From the IMG/VR virus record IMGVR_UViG_3300030098_002718, positions 1 to 39,909 of that record: a stretch of DNA of 39,909 nt; one strand, 5' to 3'. The position numbers and the translations under genes are program-made. How positions within the stretch are numbered: the stretch's first letter is position 1; the number at the start of each line of letters is the position of its first letter. The DNA comes from a virus. The notes below the pieces were generated by a model that was not told where the DNA came from, searched no databases, and worked only from the letters and a program-made list of their open reading frames with translations. This document shows, one piece after another, positions 1-7,476 of this stretch.

Positions 1-461
1 CTCAAGACTTTAGCAGTAGTAGCTAATGTACTAATGTCTAATTCGTCTGTTGAATAACCGAAAGTAGAATTGAATGTTCCGATAGTTACGTTTGCTAACT
101 CGCCTACGTTAGCGTTTGCGAATGTACCGTTACATTGTACTTTATAAGTGATGTTTGGATCATCATATACTAATGCTTTTACAGCAGTATTTGCTTTTAC
201 AGTAGTACTTGCGTTCCAAACTTTGGAGAACTTGACATCTCCTGTGGCGTTATCTGTGTATTGTACTCCATAGAATACACCTAAAGCTGTTCCGCCTGCG
301 GTACCTCGAATCACTGTACCATCTGTAGTCATAGTTACTAAGTCTCCAGATGCGATTGTCGTACCATAGCTATTAGCTATAGGATATTCTTGAGGTCTGA
401 TAACTCCACCTGTTAAGTGTCTCAAAGGTATAAAACCTTGAGGGGCATTTACATTTGCCAT
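1..461 (-). CDS. Capsid-region protein, probably head decoration or capsid component (C-terminus outside window)
   Basis: Only the first 153 codons are present; the frame is open to the left edge. The start ATG at 461-459 follows an AGGAG ribosome site at good spacing. The protein begins MANVNAPQGFIPLRHLTGG and continues with many short Gly/Thr/Val-rich segments (for example SGDLVTMTTDGTVIRG) that look like beta-structure, with no signal peptide or membrane segment. It is downstream of portal, GroES, scaffold and a 151-residue protein, the usual place for capsid or decoration proteins. Its G+C and codon use are less AT-biased than the replication genes, as often seen for highly expressed virion genes. 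The exact role (major capsid versus decoration) cannot be decided without the rest of the protein; I favour a decoration or capsid-associated protein. Confidence 0.6.
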   Translation of the reverse strand, partial: MANVNAPQGFIPLRHLTGGVIRPQEYPIANSYGTTIASGDLVTMTTDGTVIRGTAGGTALGVFYGVQYTDNATGDVKFSKVWNASTTVKANTAVKALVYDDPNITYKVQCNGTFANANVGELANVTIGTFNSTFGYSTDELDISTLATTAKVL

Positions 462-480
462 AGTTATTTACTCCTATTAG

Positions 481-936
481 TTACTCTTTAAAGCCGCCTC
501 TAGTAACTGAAGTCTTGAAAGACTGTGATATAGGTTGACCTGGTTGTTCTACTTTGTGAATATCTTGTTGAACTGATCTCATTAAGTTATCAGTCATTTT
601 AGCGTAATATGCATTACGTTCATTCCACAATTCTTGTGGTATTTCACAGAGTACCATGCCTTCTATACCAATGTAGCCAGAAAACTTGCCATGATCTATC
701 GTTGGAAAATTCTGAGCATCTTTAACCGTTTTAGGGTCACGAGGCCTCCAGCCTTCTCTCATTCGTTTGGCAACATTTGTTGGCTGTTCCTGTCCTAAAA
801 CCATAGTTGCAATCCATCTCTGTTTGAAACCTGGTCTTGCTTCAGGTGCTTCAAGTAAATTACCTGGGCGCCAATTTGAAACTCTTGTAGATTTCTCTGC
901 TTGAGTTTCATGTTTTATTTTATTTGTTTTTTCCAT
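481..936 (-). CDS. Conserved hypothetical protein between scaffold and capsid genes
   Basis: A 151-residue soluble protein. I chose the ATG at 936-934 (MEKTNKIKHE) because AAGGAG lies about eight bases upstream; a longer frame to 990 would overlap the scaffold gene and has no such site. The N-terminal 30 residues are charged. The middle is rich in Arg, Pro and Trp (NWRPGNLLEAPEARPGF, REGWRPRDP), and the C-terminus is Gln/Ser-rich. No catalytic motif, signal or membrane segment is visible. It sits between the scaffold gene and the capsid-region gene, so a structural or assembly role is the best inference. I do not recognise a named family. Confidence 0.7.
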   Translation of the reverse strand: MEKTNKIKHETQAEKSTRVSNWRPGNLLEAPEARPGFKQRWIATMVLGQEQPTNVAKRMREGWRPRDPKTVKDAQNFPTIDHGKFSGYIGIEGMVLCEIPQELWNERNAYYAKMTDNLMRSVQQDIHKVEQPGQPISQSFKTSVTRGGFKE

Positions 937-952
937 AGTCGTGCTCCTTAGT

Positions 953-1879
953 TCACGTATTGGTGCTAAAGTTTTTAACTTCTTTAGCAAACCGCTTTAG
1001 TGCCGCTTCATCATTGATATCAATGCCGAAATTTCTAGCTGTTGCCAGATCATCCTGCGTTAGCTTCACTCTGTTACTATCGCTAGTTTTCTTACGACTA
1101 ACTCCAGCAACTGGAGATTGCACTCTGTTGTTCTTTTGTACCACATTTTTTTCTGTTTGAGTAGTGTTTTCTTCAGATTTTGTAAAATATGCTAAACCAC
1201 TTGATTTAAGTCGCTTATCCATTTCATCATAGTAACCTGGATCATTCACATCCCAACCTTCTTCTGTAAGTTCTGCATCAATTCCATAAGCCATTGCAGT
1301 TTCTTTTCTGTAACCAGGCTTATTAAACCATTGCGAATTACTTTTTACCCAATCTCTTGCTAAAGGTGGTGCTTCAGCTTTCTTTTTTTCTTCAGATTTA
1401 GGTTTTTCAGCTTTTAATTCAGAAGTTTTTTGTATTTGACCTCTTAAATCAGCCATTTTTTCATAAAGCTCTACTTGTTTTTCAGTATTACCTTCTTCAA
1501 TTGCTGTTTTAAGCTGATCTGATACAGATTTATGTTGATTAGTCAAAGATTTATTTGCTATATCAAAAGTTTTTGACTCTAATTCAGCAATTCTTTGTTC
1601 TAAATTAACAGCTTTTTGTTCTGCTTCAGCTCTTTTAGCCACTTCTTTAGCAATTCTTTTACGAACTTTCTCTGAATATGGCATATCATCTGAATATGCA
1701 GGAACTTTAGGTTTTTCTTGTTCTTGTTTTACTTCTATTTTTTCTTCTTTTTCTTCTTGTCTTTCTTCTGCCTCATTAACATATTTATCAATAGGATTTT
1801 GAGGAACCTCAATTTCCTTCTCAGATTTATCTTCATCTAATTTGACTTCTACGTCTTTCTGTTCTTCTATGTTTGTCAT
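953..1879 (-). CDS. Putative capsid scaffolding protein
   Basis: 308 residues, starting with an ATG at 1879 behind AGGAG. The N-terminal 80 residues are extremely acidic and Glu/Lys-rich. A long helical, coiled-coil-like stretch follows (about 75-165, with AEQKAVNLEQRIAELES). A more mixed C-terminal third ends in a basic, helix-forming tail (ALKRFAKEVKNF). Highly charged, low-aromatic, coiled-coil proteins with a basic C-terminus encoded between portal and capsid genes are typical scaffolds; the C-terminal helix usually binds the capsid shell. No protease motif is visible. The call rests on composition and position, not on a recognised signature. Confidence 0.7.
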   Translation of the reverse strand: MTNIEEQKDVEVKLDEDKSEKEIEVPQNPIDKYVNEAEERQEEKEEKIEVKQEQEKPKVPAYSDDMPYSEKVRKRIAKEVAKRAEAEQKAVNLEQRIAELESKTFDIANKSLTNQHKSVSDQLKTAIEEGNTEKQVELYEKMADLRGQIQKTSELKAEKPKSEEKKKAEAPPLARDWVKSNSQWFNKPGYRKETAMAYGIDAELTEEGWDVNDPGYYDEMDKRLKSSGLAYFTKSEENTTQTEKNVVQKNNRVQSPVAGVSRKKTSDSNRVKLTQDDLATARNFGIDINDEAALKRFAKEVKNFSTNT

Positions 1880-1920
1880 AGTTTTCTCCTATGTTTTCGT
1901 TAATTAAAAATTAACGTATA

Positions 1921-2289
1921 TTATATTTGTTGAGATACTATTTCTGGGCTGTCCAAAGTTGCAAGTATCTCATCGTCATTTATTACCACCATTTTCACCT
2001 TTTGTACAGATACTTTTGATCCAGCATATCTACCGAATAACACCCAATCACCTATTTTACACCAAGGTTTAGGTCTATCTGAAAAACATTCTGGTCCCAT
2101 TGCAATTACTTGTCCTACAGAATTTAGATAACTTTGTTGTTCTTTATTTGCATCAGTTAAATAAATTCCTCCTTTTGTTTTTTCAATTACACCTTTAGGC
2201 CTTATTAAAATTCTGTAACCAACAGGTTGTGGAACTTTATCTGGTGTTTTGATACTATCATCAGTCGCCCATATATCTTTACTAATCAT
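1921..2289 (-). CDS. GroES-like co-chaperonin (Cpn10 family)
   Basis: 122 residues. Residues about 20-112 follow the GroES pattern: VGYRILIRPKGV at the start of the barrel, then GGIYLTD matching the GroEL-binding mobile loop (GGIVLT in E. coli GroES), then GQVIAMGPECF, KIGDWVLFGRYAG and a final DDEILATL matching the C-terminal strand. An N-terminal extension of about 20 residues and a short C-terminal tail are additional. Phage co-chaperonins such as T4 gp31 replace host GroES so that GroEL can fold large capsid proteins; the position between portal and scaffold fits that role. Its start overlaps the end of the preceding gene by eight bases, implying translational coupling. Confidence 0.88.
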   Translation of the reverse strand: MISKDIWATDDSIKTPDKVPQPVGYRILIRPKGVIEKTKGGIYLTDANKEQQSYLNSVGQVIAMGPECFSDRPKPWCKIGDWVLFGRYAGSKVSVQKVKMVVINDDEILATLDSPEIVSQQI

Positions 2290-2482
2290 CGTCTATATCT
2301 CCTTTTTTATATTTTTCGACCATTTCATTTATAATTTCTAATGATTTATCTAAACCTTGTCCCATACCATGAACACGTTTAAATTCTTGAATATCATCTA
2401 CTCCTTTTGATAATAAATTTTTTCCTAAGTCTTCTTTATAATTTTTAATTTTATTTTTTATCGCTTGTATTAGATGTTCCAC
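2282..2482 (-). CDS. Small helical hypothetical protein
   Basis: 66 residues, charged and predicted mostly helical, ending in an acidic tail (KKGDIDDD). No Cys, signal peptide or membrane segment. It overlaps the preceding small gene by 32 bases and the GroES-like gene by eight bases, within a tightly coupled portal-to-scaffold transcript. Weakly similar spacing of Lys, Asp and Leu to the next small protein (both contain an EDLGKN segment) hints that the two are diverged duplicates. Function unknown; assembly factor is possible. Confidence 0.65.
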   Translation of the reverse strand: MEHLIQAIKNKIKNYKEDLGKNLLSKGVDDIQEFKRVHGMGQGLDKSLEIINEMVEKYKKGDIDDD

Positions 2483-2642
2483 TTTTAACTCTTTCTTTAA
2501 TGATTCTTAAAACATCATCAAAATTTTTACCTAAATCTTCACTTACTTTAGCAAATAATCTAGGTTTCATATGTTTAATAGATAATTTTTTATTTTCTAA
2601 AAATTTTTTAGCTTGTCTTATTTCTTCACCTTTTACAGCCAT
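2451..2642 (-). CDS. Small helical hypothetical protein
   Basis: 63 residues starting MAVKGEEIRQ; highly charged and helical. The start codon overlaps the last base of the portal stop, so translation is probably coupled to the portal. It contains SEDLGKNFDDVL, echoing YKEDLGKNLLS in the following small protein. No recognisable domain. It could be a portal-associated or scaffold-accessory protein, but this is only positional inference. Confidence 0.65.
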   Translation of the reverse strand: MAVKGEEIRQAKKFLENKKLSIKHMKPRLFAKVSEDLGKNFDDVLRIIKERVKSGTSNTSDKK

Positions 2643-4954
2643 TATGAATCTCTTTTCGCTATTCTTGATGCTGCTTCTACTATCTTAGCTTTTACTTCTG
2701 CATCTTTTCTATTTTGTTGTCTTTGATTATTTTTAACGCCTTCTTCAAATCTAGCTTTTCTAATTTGCAATTCTTCTCCTTTTAATTGTAAATTAGCTTG
2801 CTTCTCTTGCATTTCCATGTTTTGTTTTTCTTGCTCAGGACTTAATGGCATTGATCCCATAAGATTTTGTGCCGCCTGAGCTGCAGCTGCTGCAATTCTA
2901 TTTTCTTCTTCAATAGTAATCTCTTTAGGTTTTTCATCATTAAATTCTTTATTAAATTCTCCAGATGAAGTTAACATACCATTAGGTACTTGAGCTTGCA
3001 TTTGTTGTTGATATAAAAATGCCATATGTTGTCCGATATGAGCCAACATTTGTCCATATAAAACTTGTTTAGCTTCAGGGTTACCAGCAAACCTTGGATC
3101 ATTAATAAATTGTTGATGAACAGCCATATGTGCAGCATGATCTTGTTCTTCAAAAACTTTTATAGGTTTACCATTTAATAATGCCATATTCTCAGATACA
3201 GGATCACGTCTTGGTAATTCATCTTCTTGAATCATTAGATCATTATAATCAGGAATATTTAAAGATTGTAAAAATCTTCTATACGCTTCTTTTACATCAA
3301 TAATACTTGGTGCTTGTTGTGCTAGTTGTAAACCAGTTTGAGCAAGAGCTATACGCTGTGCTTGAGAAAAAATGTTAGGGTCGCTAACAGGCACAACACT
3401 AATATCAGTAGAAAAATCTTTTCTTCTGATACTTTTACGTTCTCCAATAACATCATAAGGATATTCTTCATCTAAGTATTCTCCATTCAATTCATATATT
3501 AATTTAAATTCTCTTCCTTGAGCTTGATGTAATCTTTTATGTATTGCACTAAATACTTTAGAGCCTTGTTCTATTAATGCAATAGTTGTACCAACTGGAC
3601 CTGAGCCAGCAGATTGACCAACCATAGCATCGGCGATAGAAGCAAAACGTCTACCTGATTCTGTTAAAACTCCTAGAAGCTGAAGGAGAGTAGGAGAAGG
3701 TTCTTTGAAAGGTAAAGGGATAAAACTCTTTCGTAAATCATCGCCATAGGCTTCTACTTCTACCCACTCTCCAGGGGACACGGTAATGTCACCGCCTTCA
3801 ATTCTTGCACCTTTAGCTCTAAAGCCTCCATTTAAATTAGCAAAAGCTGCTGAATCTAATAAAGCTCTTAAAGCACCTGTAGATGCATGTTGAAGACCGC
3901 CGATCATTTGGATTAAACCAAATCCATAAAATCCTAAACCTGGTAAATATTTATAATGAATAAAATAAGTTCTTTTTCTTTTTAAAGTATCATCTTCTTT
4001 CCAGTTTCTTCTTATTGCTAAAACTGCAGTTGAATCATAATCTATTGTAACAATATATGGTAGAGCTAAACCGCTTTCATCTTCACCTATATCTAAATTT
4101 ACATGTACTTCTAAAAGTGTATGCATTTTATCTGCCATACTTGGAGACATTCCTTCAAGTCTTTGCATAGTTTGTTGAACTTGATCGTAATTTTTAGTAT
4201 CGCTAGAGGAATATTTTGTTAATGGTACATCTCTGTAAAAACCGTCTATTTGTTGTTTCTTTAATTCGTTTGAAGATATTTTCATTACTTGTGTATATCT
4301 TTCTGCTGTTTCTAAATCAGTATTTTGATATGAAATTACAAATTCTTCTGCAGGCACAAATTTACTACAAATTCTATCTAAACTATTATCAAAATATATT
4401 TTTTTAAAAGCAGAACCAGCTAATGCTAAATAAAACAACATCTGATCTAATTCATTGAAATAATCAGTTATTTGATTAGTTACTTGATAATTCATAAAGT
4501 CTTGAACTCTTTGAGCTTGTTCTATTTTTTTATTTGTTTGTTTTCCAATTACTTGAGTTTTTACAGGTCCGCCTGCTGGAAACATTTCTGAAATAGCTCT
4601 TGCTTGAAACTGTGTTGCCGCCTCTGACATTAATGGATGATGAACACCAGAAGCTCCCGGGAACGGATCACTTCTATCTTCTACTACAACTCCTAACATT
4701 TTAAGACCTTTAGAATATTGATCTTCCCAATCTTTTCTTGAAGACTTATCATCTTCATAAGCTGTAATTAATTGTTTACCAATTTTATTAATTTCTGTTT
4801 GCTCTAATTCTTCTGCTAAATTAGAATAATGGTTTGATTCAAAGACTTCTTCCTCTTTGTCTGTTTGTTCTTGATCTACATCTACACGAACTTTCTCTCC
4901 TTTTTCGTTAGTATATTCAAGTTTCTTTTTTTCTAATTCAACTTCTAATGCCAT
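2642..4954 (-). CDS. Phage portal protein (large, P22-like size)
   Basis: 770 residues from the ATG at 4954 (MALEVELEKK). I prefer this to an upstream in-frame TTG because GGA lies just upstream and the ATG overlaps the TAA of the preceding micro-gene. Portal features: an N-terminal acidic region, RKDWEDQYSKGLKMLG, FPGASGVHHPLMSEA, a central region with VGTTIALIEQGSKVFSAIHKRLHQAQ and a Gln/Glu-rich C-terminal helical region of about 150 residues. Portals form the dodecameric ring at the packaging vertex, through which the terminase loads DNA. The length is above T7-type portals (about 540) and close to P22-type portals (about 725). Position between large terminase and scaffold supports the call. 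Confidence 0.88.
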   Translation of the reverse strand: MALEVELEKKKLEYTNEKGEKVRVDVDQEQTDKEEEVFESNHYSNLAEELEQTEINKIGKQLITAYEDDKSSRKDWEDQYSKGLKMLGVVVEDRSDPFPGASGVHHPLMSEAATQFQARAISEMFPAGGPVKTQVIGKQTNKKIEQAQRVQDFMNYQVTNQITDYFNELDQMLFYLALAGSAFKKIYFDNSLDRICSKFVPAEEFVISYQNTDLETAERYTQVMKISSNELKKQQIDGFYRDVPLTKYSSSDTKNYDQVQQTMQRLEGMSPSMADKMHTLLEVHVNLDIGEDESGLALPYIVTIDYDSTAVLAIRRNWKEDDTLKRKRTYFIHYKYLPGLGFYGFGLIQMIGGLQHASTGALRALLDSAAFANLNGGFRAKGARIEGGDITVSPGEWVEVEAYGDDLRKSFIPLPFKEPSPTLLQLLGVLTESGRRFASIADAMVGQSAGSGPVGTTIALIEQGSKVFSAIHKRLHQAQGREFKLIYELNGEYLDEEYPYDVIGERKSIRRKDFSTDISVVPVSDPNIFSQAQRIALAQTGLQLAQQAPSIIDVKEAYRRFLQSLNIPDYNDLMIQEDELPRRDPVSENMALLNGKPIKVFEEQDHAAHMAVHQQFINDPRFAGNPEAKQVLYGQMLAHIGQHMAFLYQQQMQAQVPNGMLTSSGEFNKEFNDEKPKEITIEEENRIAAAAAQAAQNLMGSMPLSPEQEKQNMEMQEKQANLQLKGEELQIRKARFEEGVKNNQRQQNRKDAEVKAKIVEAASRIAKRDS

Positions 4955-5025
4955 TATTTCCAACCAGTTAATTTAAGTATTAATTTTTCTAACCAATCTA
5001 TAAATTTTTTAAATATTTTTTTCAT
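4954..5025 (-). CDS. 23-residue amphipathic micro-protein, coupled to portal
   Basis: ATG at 5025 with GGAG seven bases upstream encodes a 23-residue peptide beginning MKKIFKKFIDWLEKL and ending TGWK. Its Lys and hydrophobic residues alternate as in an amphipathic membrane-binding helix. Its TAA overlaps the portal ATG (TAATG), and its own ATG overlaps the stop of the upstream micro-gene (ATGA). The good ribosome site and the two exact stop-start overlaps make translation likely. The product could be functional or simply a translational relay that feeds ribosomes to the portal. Confidence 0.6.
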   Translation of the reverse strand: MKKIFKKFIDWLEKLILKLTGWK

Positions 5026-5093
5026 TTTTTATCTCCACATTTACATGCTTTAATTTTAAATATTTTACAAATTATCTTTTTAATCCATATCAT
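5022..5093 (-). CDS. 23-residue cationic Cys-containing micro-protein
   Basis: ATG at 5093 overlaps the TGA of the preceding gene (ATGA), and its own TGA overlaps the next ATG. The peptide starts MIWIKKIICKIFKIK and ends in a CKCGDKK tail, giving three Cys in 23 residues. It is hydrophobic and basic. The Cys pair could bind metal, but that is speculation. Support is the coupled gene architecture and the same length as its downstream neighbour; there is no direct evidence of a product. Confidence 0.5.
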   Translation of the reverse strand: MIWIKKIICKIFKIKACKCGDKK

Positions 5094-5371
5094 GCTTTTT
5101 TTGTTTTCTTTTTCTTACGTCCGTCTGCTCTTCTGTTTTTATCTCGTCTGCCTTTTAAAATATCTCTATCTACTTTTGCAGCTTTTCCTCCAGTAAGAGC
5201 TGAATTTACTCTAGCCATTGCCCATGCTTGTGGACTTACACCTTTTCTATGACCGCTTGTTCTATATGCTGCTAATCCTCTATTATAGATTGCTCTAATT
5301 TTAGAAGCAGATACTCCTGTCTTTTTTGCTTTATTTCTTATTGCTGTAGCTGTACTTGATTTTTTAGCCAT
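5090..5371 (-). CDS. Small basic phage protein, DUF5824-like
   Basis: 93 residues, strongly basic. The central block SASKIRAIYNRGLAAYRTSGHRKG followed by SPQAWAMARVNSAL resembles the small conserved domain seen in many marine phages and catalogued as DUF5824 (recognition from memory). The C-terminus is a run of Lys/Arg. The ATG follows an AGGAG sequence. It overlaps the upstream basic protein by eight bases. Such proteins are found near portal or capsid genes, and a nucleic-acid or virion association is plausible, but no activity is known to me. Confidence 0.75.
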   Translation of the reverse strand: MAKKSSTATAIRNKAKKTGVSASKIRAIYNRGLAAYRTSGHRKGVSPQAWAMARVNSALTGGKAAKVDRDILKGRRDKNRRADGRKKKKTKKA

Positions 5372-5621
5372 ACATTCTCCTAAATTTTTTATTATGTTTA
5401 CTTTCTTTTTTAGAACCTACAAACTTTCCACCTTTTTTATCACCAGGTAAAACACCAGAACCTTTATTATTTTTATTTAATCTTTTAAGTGCCGCTTTTC
5501 TTCTAGCACGTAACTTACCAGATGTTCCAGCAAGATATTGTTTATTAACTTTTTTACCTTTTGATTTTCTTTTTTTAGGTGTAGTCATTTGTTTTCTAAA
5601 TTGTGTTCTTGTTAGTACCAT
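5364..5621 (-). CDS. Small very basic hypothetical protein
   Basis: 85 residues, about 40% Lys/Arg, no Cys and no hydrophobic segment. Composition resembles nucleic-acid-binding tails. Its start ATG overlaps the TAA of the upstream 40-residue gene (TAATG), so translation is coupled. It is part of a run of small basic genes between the terminase and the portal. A DNA-condensing or virion-internal role is plausible but not shown. Confidence 0.65.
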   Translation of the reverse strand: MVLTRTQFRKQMTTPKKRKSKGKKVNKQYLAGTSGKLRARRKAALKRLNKNNKGSGVLPGDKKGGKFVGSKKESKHNKKFRRMYG

Positions 5622-5743
5622 TATTTTGGAAAACCTTTTCTCATATTTTTATACGCCTTTTTAGTTATAGTAGATTTTTTTTTACTTCTACTAATACCTT
5701 TTTTTCTTCGGGCGTTTATGTTTGCGTAAAGACCTTTTTTCAT
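5621..5743 (-). CDS. 40-residue basic phage protein
   Basis: ATG at 5743 starts MKKGLYANINARRKK, and the protein is Lys/Arg-rich to the end (MRKGFPK). The opening matches a small protein type I recognise from marine phages (KKGLYANINARR pattern). A strong AGGAGG lies about 12 bases upstream; a competing ATG at 5752 would give only a three-residue peptide ending at the real start, which may act as a leader. The stop overlaps the next start. Function unknown. Confidence 0.65.
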   Translation of the reverse strand: MKKGLYANINARRKKGISRSKKKSTITKKAYKNMRKGFPK

Positions 5744-5827
5744 ATGTGCATAATACCTCCTGGTTCACACCATATCTAATCCTATTGATTTATAAAACAA
5801 AAATAACGATATGTAAAATGTATTATA

Positions 5828-6037
5828 TTATTCTAATATTTTAATGATTTTCTTTCTGTCCATGTATATCTCTGTTTTAGCTTTTACTTTTTTACAAGTA
5901 AATACAACTCGTTCTGGATTAACTTCATTCTGAGCTAGACGCTTGGACTTTAAACATTCGCTTAATGAATTTTTGTATGTATGTTCTATCATAGAGCCAT
6001 TTAATGTTAAAATTAGTGCAAATACAGTTTCTATCAT
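5828..6037 (-). CDS. Small secreted two-cysteine protein
   Basis: 69 residues. The N-terminus (MIETVFALILTLNGS) is hydrophobic like a short signal or anchor. The mature part has LSECLKSKRLAQ and VVFTCKKVKA, two Cys about 20 residues apart that could form a disulphide in the periplasm, and ends in a basic tail. The same plan (short hydrophobic start, two Cys) recurs at 20623-20823 and on the plus strand at 19023-19217. The ATG overlaps the stop of the next upstream gene by four bases. Likely host-envelope related; function unknown. Confidence 0.65.
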   Translation of the reverse strand: MIETVFALILTLNGSMIEHTYKNSLSECLKSKRLAQNEVNPERVVFTCKKVKAKTEIYMDRKKIIKILE

Positions 6038-6528
6038 TTTTTATAATTATCTAATGTTATTATATCAGGGTTTTCTTTCATATATTGTTCTTTTAAAACT
6101 GTCCAATAGCTTACTTTAGGATCAAAATCTCTGTCACTAAAAGACTGCGTGGACAGGAGACCTAATTTACTACACATATTAATTAATTCAGCAAATTCTA
6201 CAGGTGGTGGATTAATTCTAGGAACTCTTTTACATTCTTTTACAAGCTCCAATTGCGTTTTTAATTTTTGTTTTAATCTTTGTTCCTTAGCAAACTCTTC
6301 ATCACACACAGGACCAATAGATTTTCTAAATCTAAAACCTAGTGTTTGGTTTTGTGATTCATCATTATTACCACTTTTATATTCATGCTGTCTTACTTCT
6401 GTATATGCTTCCCAACTACCTTGATCACAAGAATTTGTACCATCATTTAAATATTCATTACGTGCTTCTGCATTTACAGTAACAATAATTGTTACTAAAA
6501 TACTAGCGACTAAGGTCCTTAATATCAT
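6034..6528 (-). CDS. Secreted protein with signal peptide
   Basis: 164 residues. The first 22 (MILRTLVASILVTIIVTVNA, then EARN) form a classic cleavable signal peptide with an A-x-A site, so the protein probably enters the periplasm. The mature part contains four Cys (NSCDQG, GPVCDEE, VKECKR, INMCSK), consistent with two disulphides, and an Arg/Lys/Gln-rich helical centre. No enzyme motif seen. It clusters with three small membrane proteins upstream, so a role in lysis or envelope interaction is a reasonable inference. It overlaps the preceding gene by 26 bases. Confidence 0.75.
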   Translation of the reverse strand: MILRTLVASILVTIIVTVNAEARNEYLNDGTNSCDQGSWEAYTEVRQHEYKSGNNDESQNQTLGFRFRKSIGPVCDEEFAKEQRLKQKLKTQLELVKECKRVPRINPPPVEFAELINMCSKLGLLSTQSFSDRDFDPKVSYWTVLKEQYMKENPDIITLDNYKK

Positions 6529-6817
6529 ATGCGTGCTCCCTAACTTGATCTGCTAATTGTCTATATAAATTTTCTGCCATTTCCCATGTAGCTTCAGCTG
6601 CAGATAATCTTGTAGCAACTTCTGTTAATTTATCTTCTGCTACTTTTAAATCTCTTTGTAAATTAACGATGGTTTGTTTATTTGCTTCAATAGTATCAGT
6701 TAAACTTAATACATATCTAACAGATGTGAATGTTCCAGCAAGTATAGCTGCTACCACAGGAACAATCACTATATTCTTTTTAATCCATTCGAACTTAGAT
6801 AATTTAATTTTTTTCAT
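6503..6817 (-). CDS. Membrane-anchored coiled-coil protein (spanin- or holin-associated candidate)
   Basis: 104 residues: a short basic cytoplasmic start (MKKIKLSKFEWIKKN), one transmembrane helix at about 16-38 (IVIVPVVAAILAG), then a periplasmic coiled coil to the end (NLQRDLKVAEDKLTEVATRLSAAE). This N-in, single-span, periplasmic-coil layout is that of inner-membrane spanins such as Rz, although no Rz signature is present. It abuts the next membrane gene with a one-base overlap. Alternative: a virion-associated or envelope-tethering protein. Confidence 0.7.
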   Translation of the reverse strand: MKKIKLSKFEWIKKNIVIVPVVAAILAGTFTSVRYVLSLTDTIEANKQTIVNLQRDLKVAEDKLTEVATRLSAAEATWEMAENLYRQLADQVREHAYDIKDLSR

Positions 6818-7212
6818 TATTGATGTTTTCCGTTTCCGTTTCTAATTATTTTTTCTACGTCTTCAGTTAATTTTTCTGTTCTTTTTTTTAAAAATTCTAT
6901 GTTAACAGCATTGTTTCTCATACCTTTAATCTCTGATTCTACATCCTCTAGTAAACCACTAACATGTTCTACAATCATAAAAAGCTCTGCTTCTCCTGCT
7001 GATTGACCTAACTCACCTCTTGGATATTTAATTCTAAACTCTGTGTTTTGTTCTAAGTCTTTTTGCATTAACTCTATTTTTGTAGAATGCTGATTTAATT
7101 TTTCGTGAATGCCGAAATAAGCCCATGTCCCGATTGCTATTATTGCGATTAAACTAGCAACAGTCTTCATTGGCATTTGTACAGCTGCTGATTCAGAAAT
7201 TTTAAGTGCCAT
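6817..7212 (-). CDS. Membrane-anchored coiled-coil protein
   Basis: 131 residues with a transmembrane helix at about 17-35 (TVASLIAIIAIGTWAYFGI), followed by a long charged, coiled-coil-like region to the C-terminus (MQKDLEQNTEFRIKY, FLKKRTEKLTEDVEKI). No Cys. Together with the neighbours on both sides it forms a cassette of three single-span proteins. A lysis-accessory or envelope function is the most reasonable inference; no family is recognised. Confidence 0.7.
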   Translation of the reverse strand: MALKISESAAVQMPMKTVASLIAIIAIGTWAYFGIHEKLNQHSTKIELMQKDLEQNTEFRIKYPRGELGQSAGEAELFMIVEHVSGLLEDVESEIKGMRNNAVNIEFLKKRTEKLTEDVEKIIRNGNGKHQ

Positions 7213-7232
7213 ATAAATAATTATCCTTTAAA

Positions 7233-7424
7233 TCATAATAATTTTTCTAAAAAAAATAAAGCTACAGTCCCCACTGCAACTAAAAGAACCCAATAGATTT
7301 TGTCTATCTTGCCACCCAATTTGTGAATACCTTGATGCATATGATTTATATCTTTTTTAACACCCCTGATGTGTCCATAAAGGGATACGATATGTTCTCT
7401 TGTTGTTTTTGGTTCGATAGCCAT
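7233..7424 (-). CDS. Small tail-anchored membrane protein
   Basis: 63 residues: a soluble basic/His-rich helical N-terminal part (GHIRGVKKDINHMHQGIHK) and one C-terminal transmembrane helix (IYWVLLVAVGTVALFFLEKLL). This resembles small phage proteins of the hemolysin XhlA or holin-accessory type in layout, but there is no direct sequence signature. First gene of the three-gene membrane cassette downstream of a possible hairpin terminator. Confidence 0.65.
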   Translation of the reverse strand: MAIEPKTTREHIVSLYGHIRGVKKDINHMHQGIHKLGGKIDKIYWVLLVAVGTVALFFLEKLL

Positions 7425-7451
7425 ATTTTTTTTATATTATATGGAACAGAA

Positions 7452-7476
7452 AAATGCTAGATTTAATTTAGCATTT
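7452..7476 (-). terminator. Possible weak intrinsic terminator hairpin
   Basis: A perfect 8-bp inverted repeat, AAATGCTA and TAGCATTT, with a nine-base loop. On the minus strand it is followed by a short T run (ATTTTTC). It overlaps the stop codon of the upstream basic gene and precedes the membrane-protein cassette. The stem has few G-C pairs, so it may only attenuate transcription. Confidence 0.4.

Noticed and set aside
960-1160. Plus-strand open frame within the scaffold gene
   Set aside because: Antisense shadow of a well-supported gene with its own ribosome site.
7452-7476. Claim of a strong terminator
   Set aside because: The stem has few G-C pairs and the T run is short; kept only as a weak candidate.
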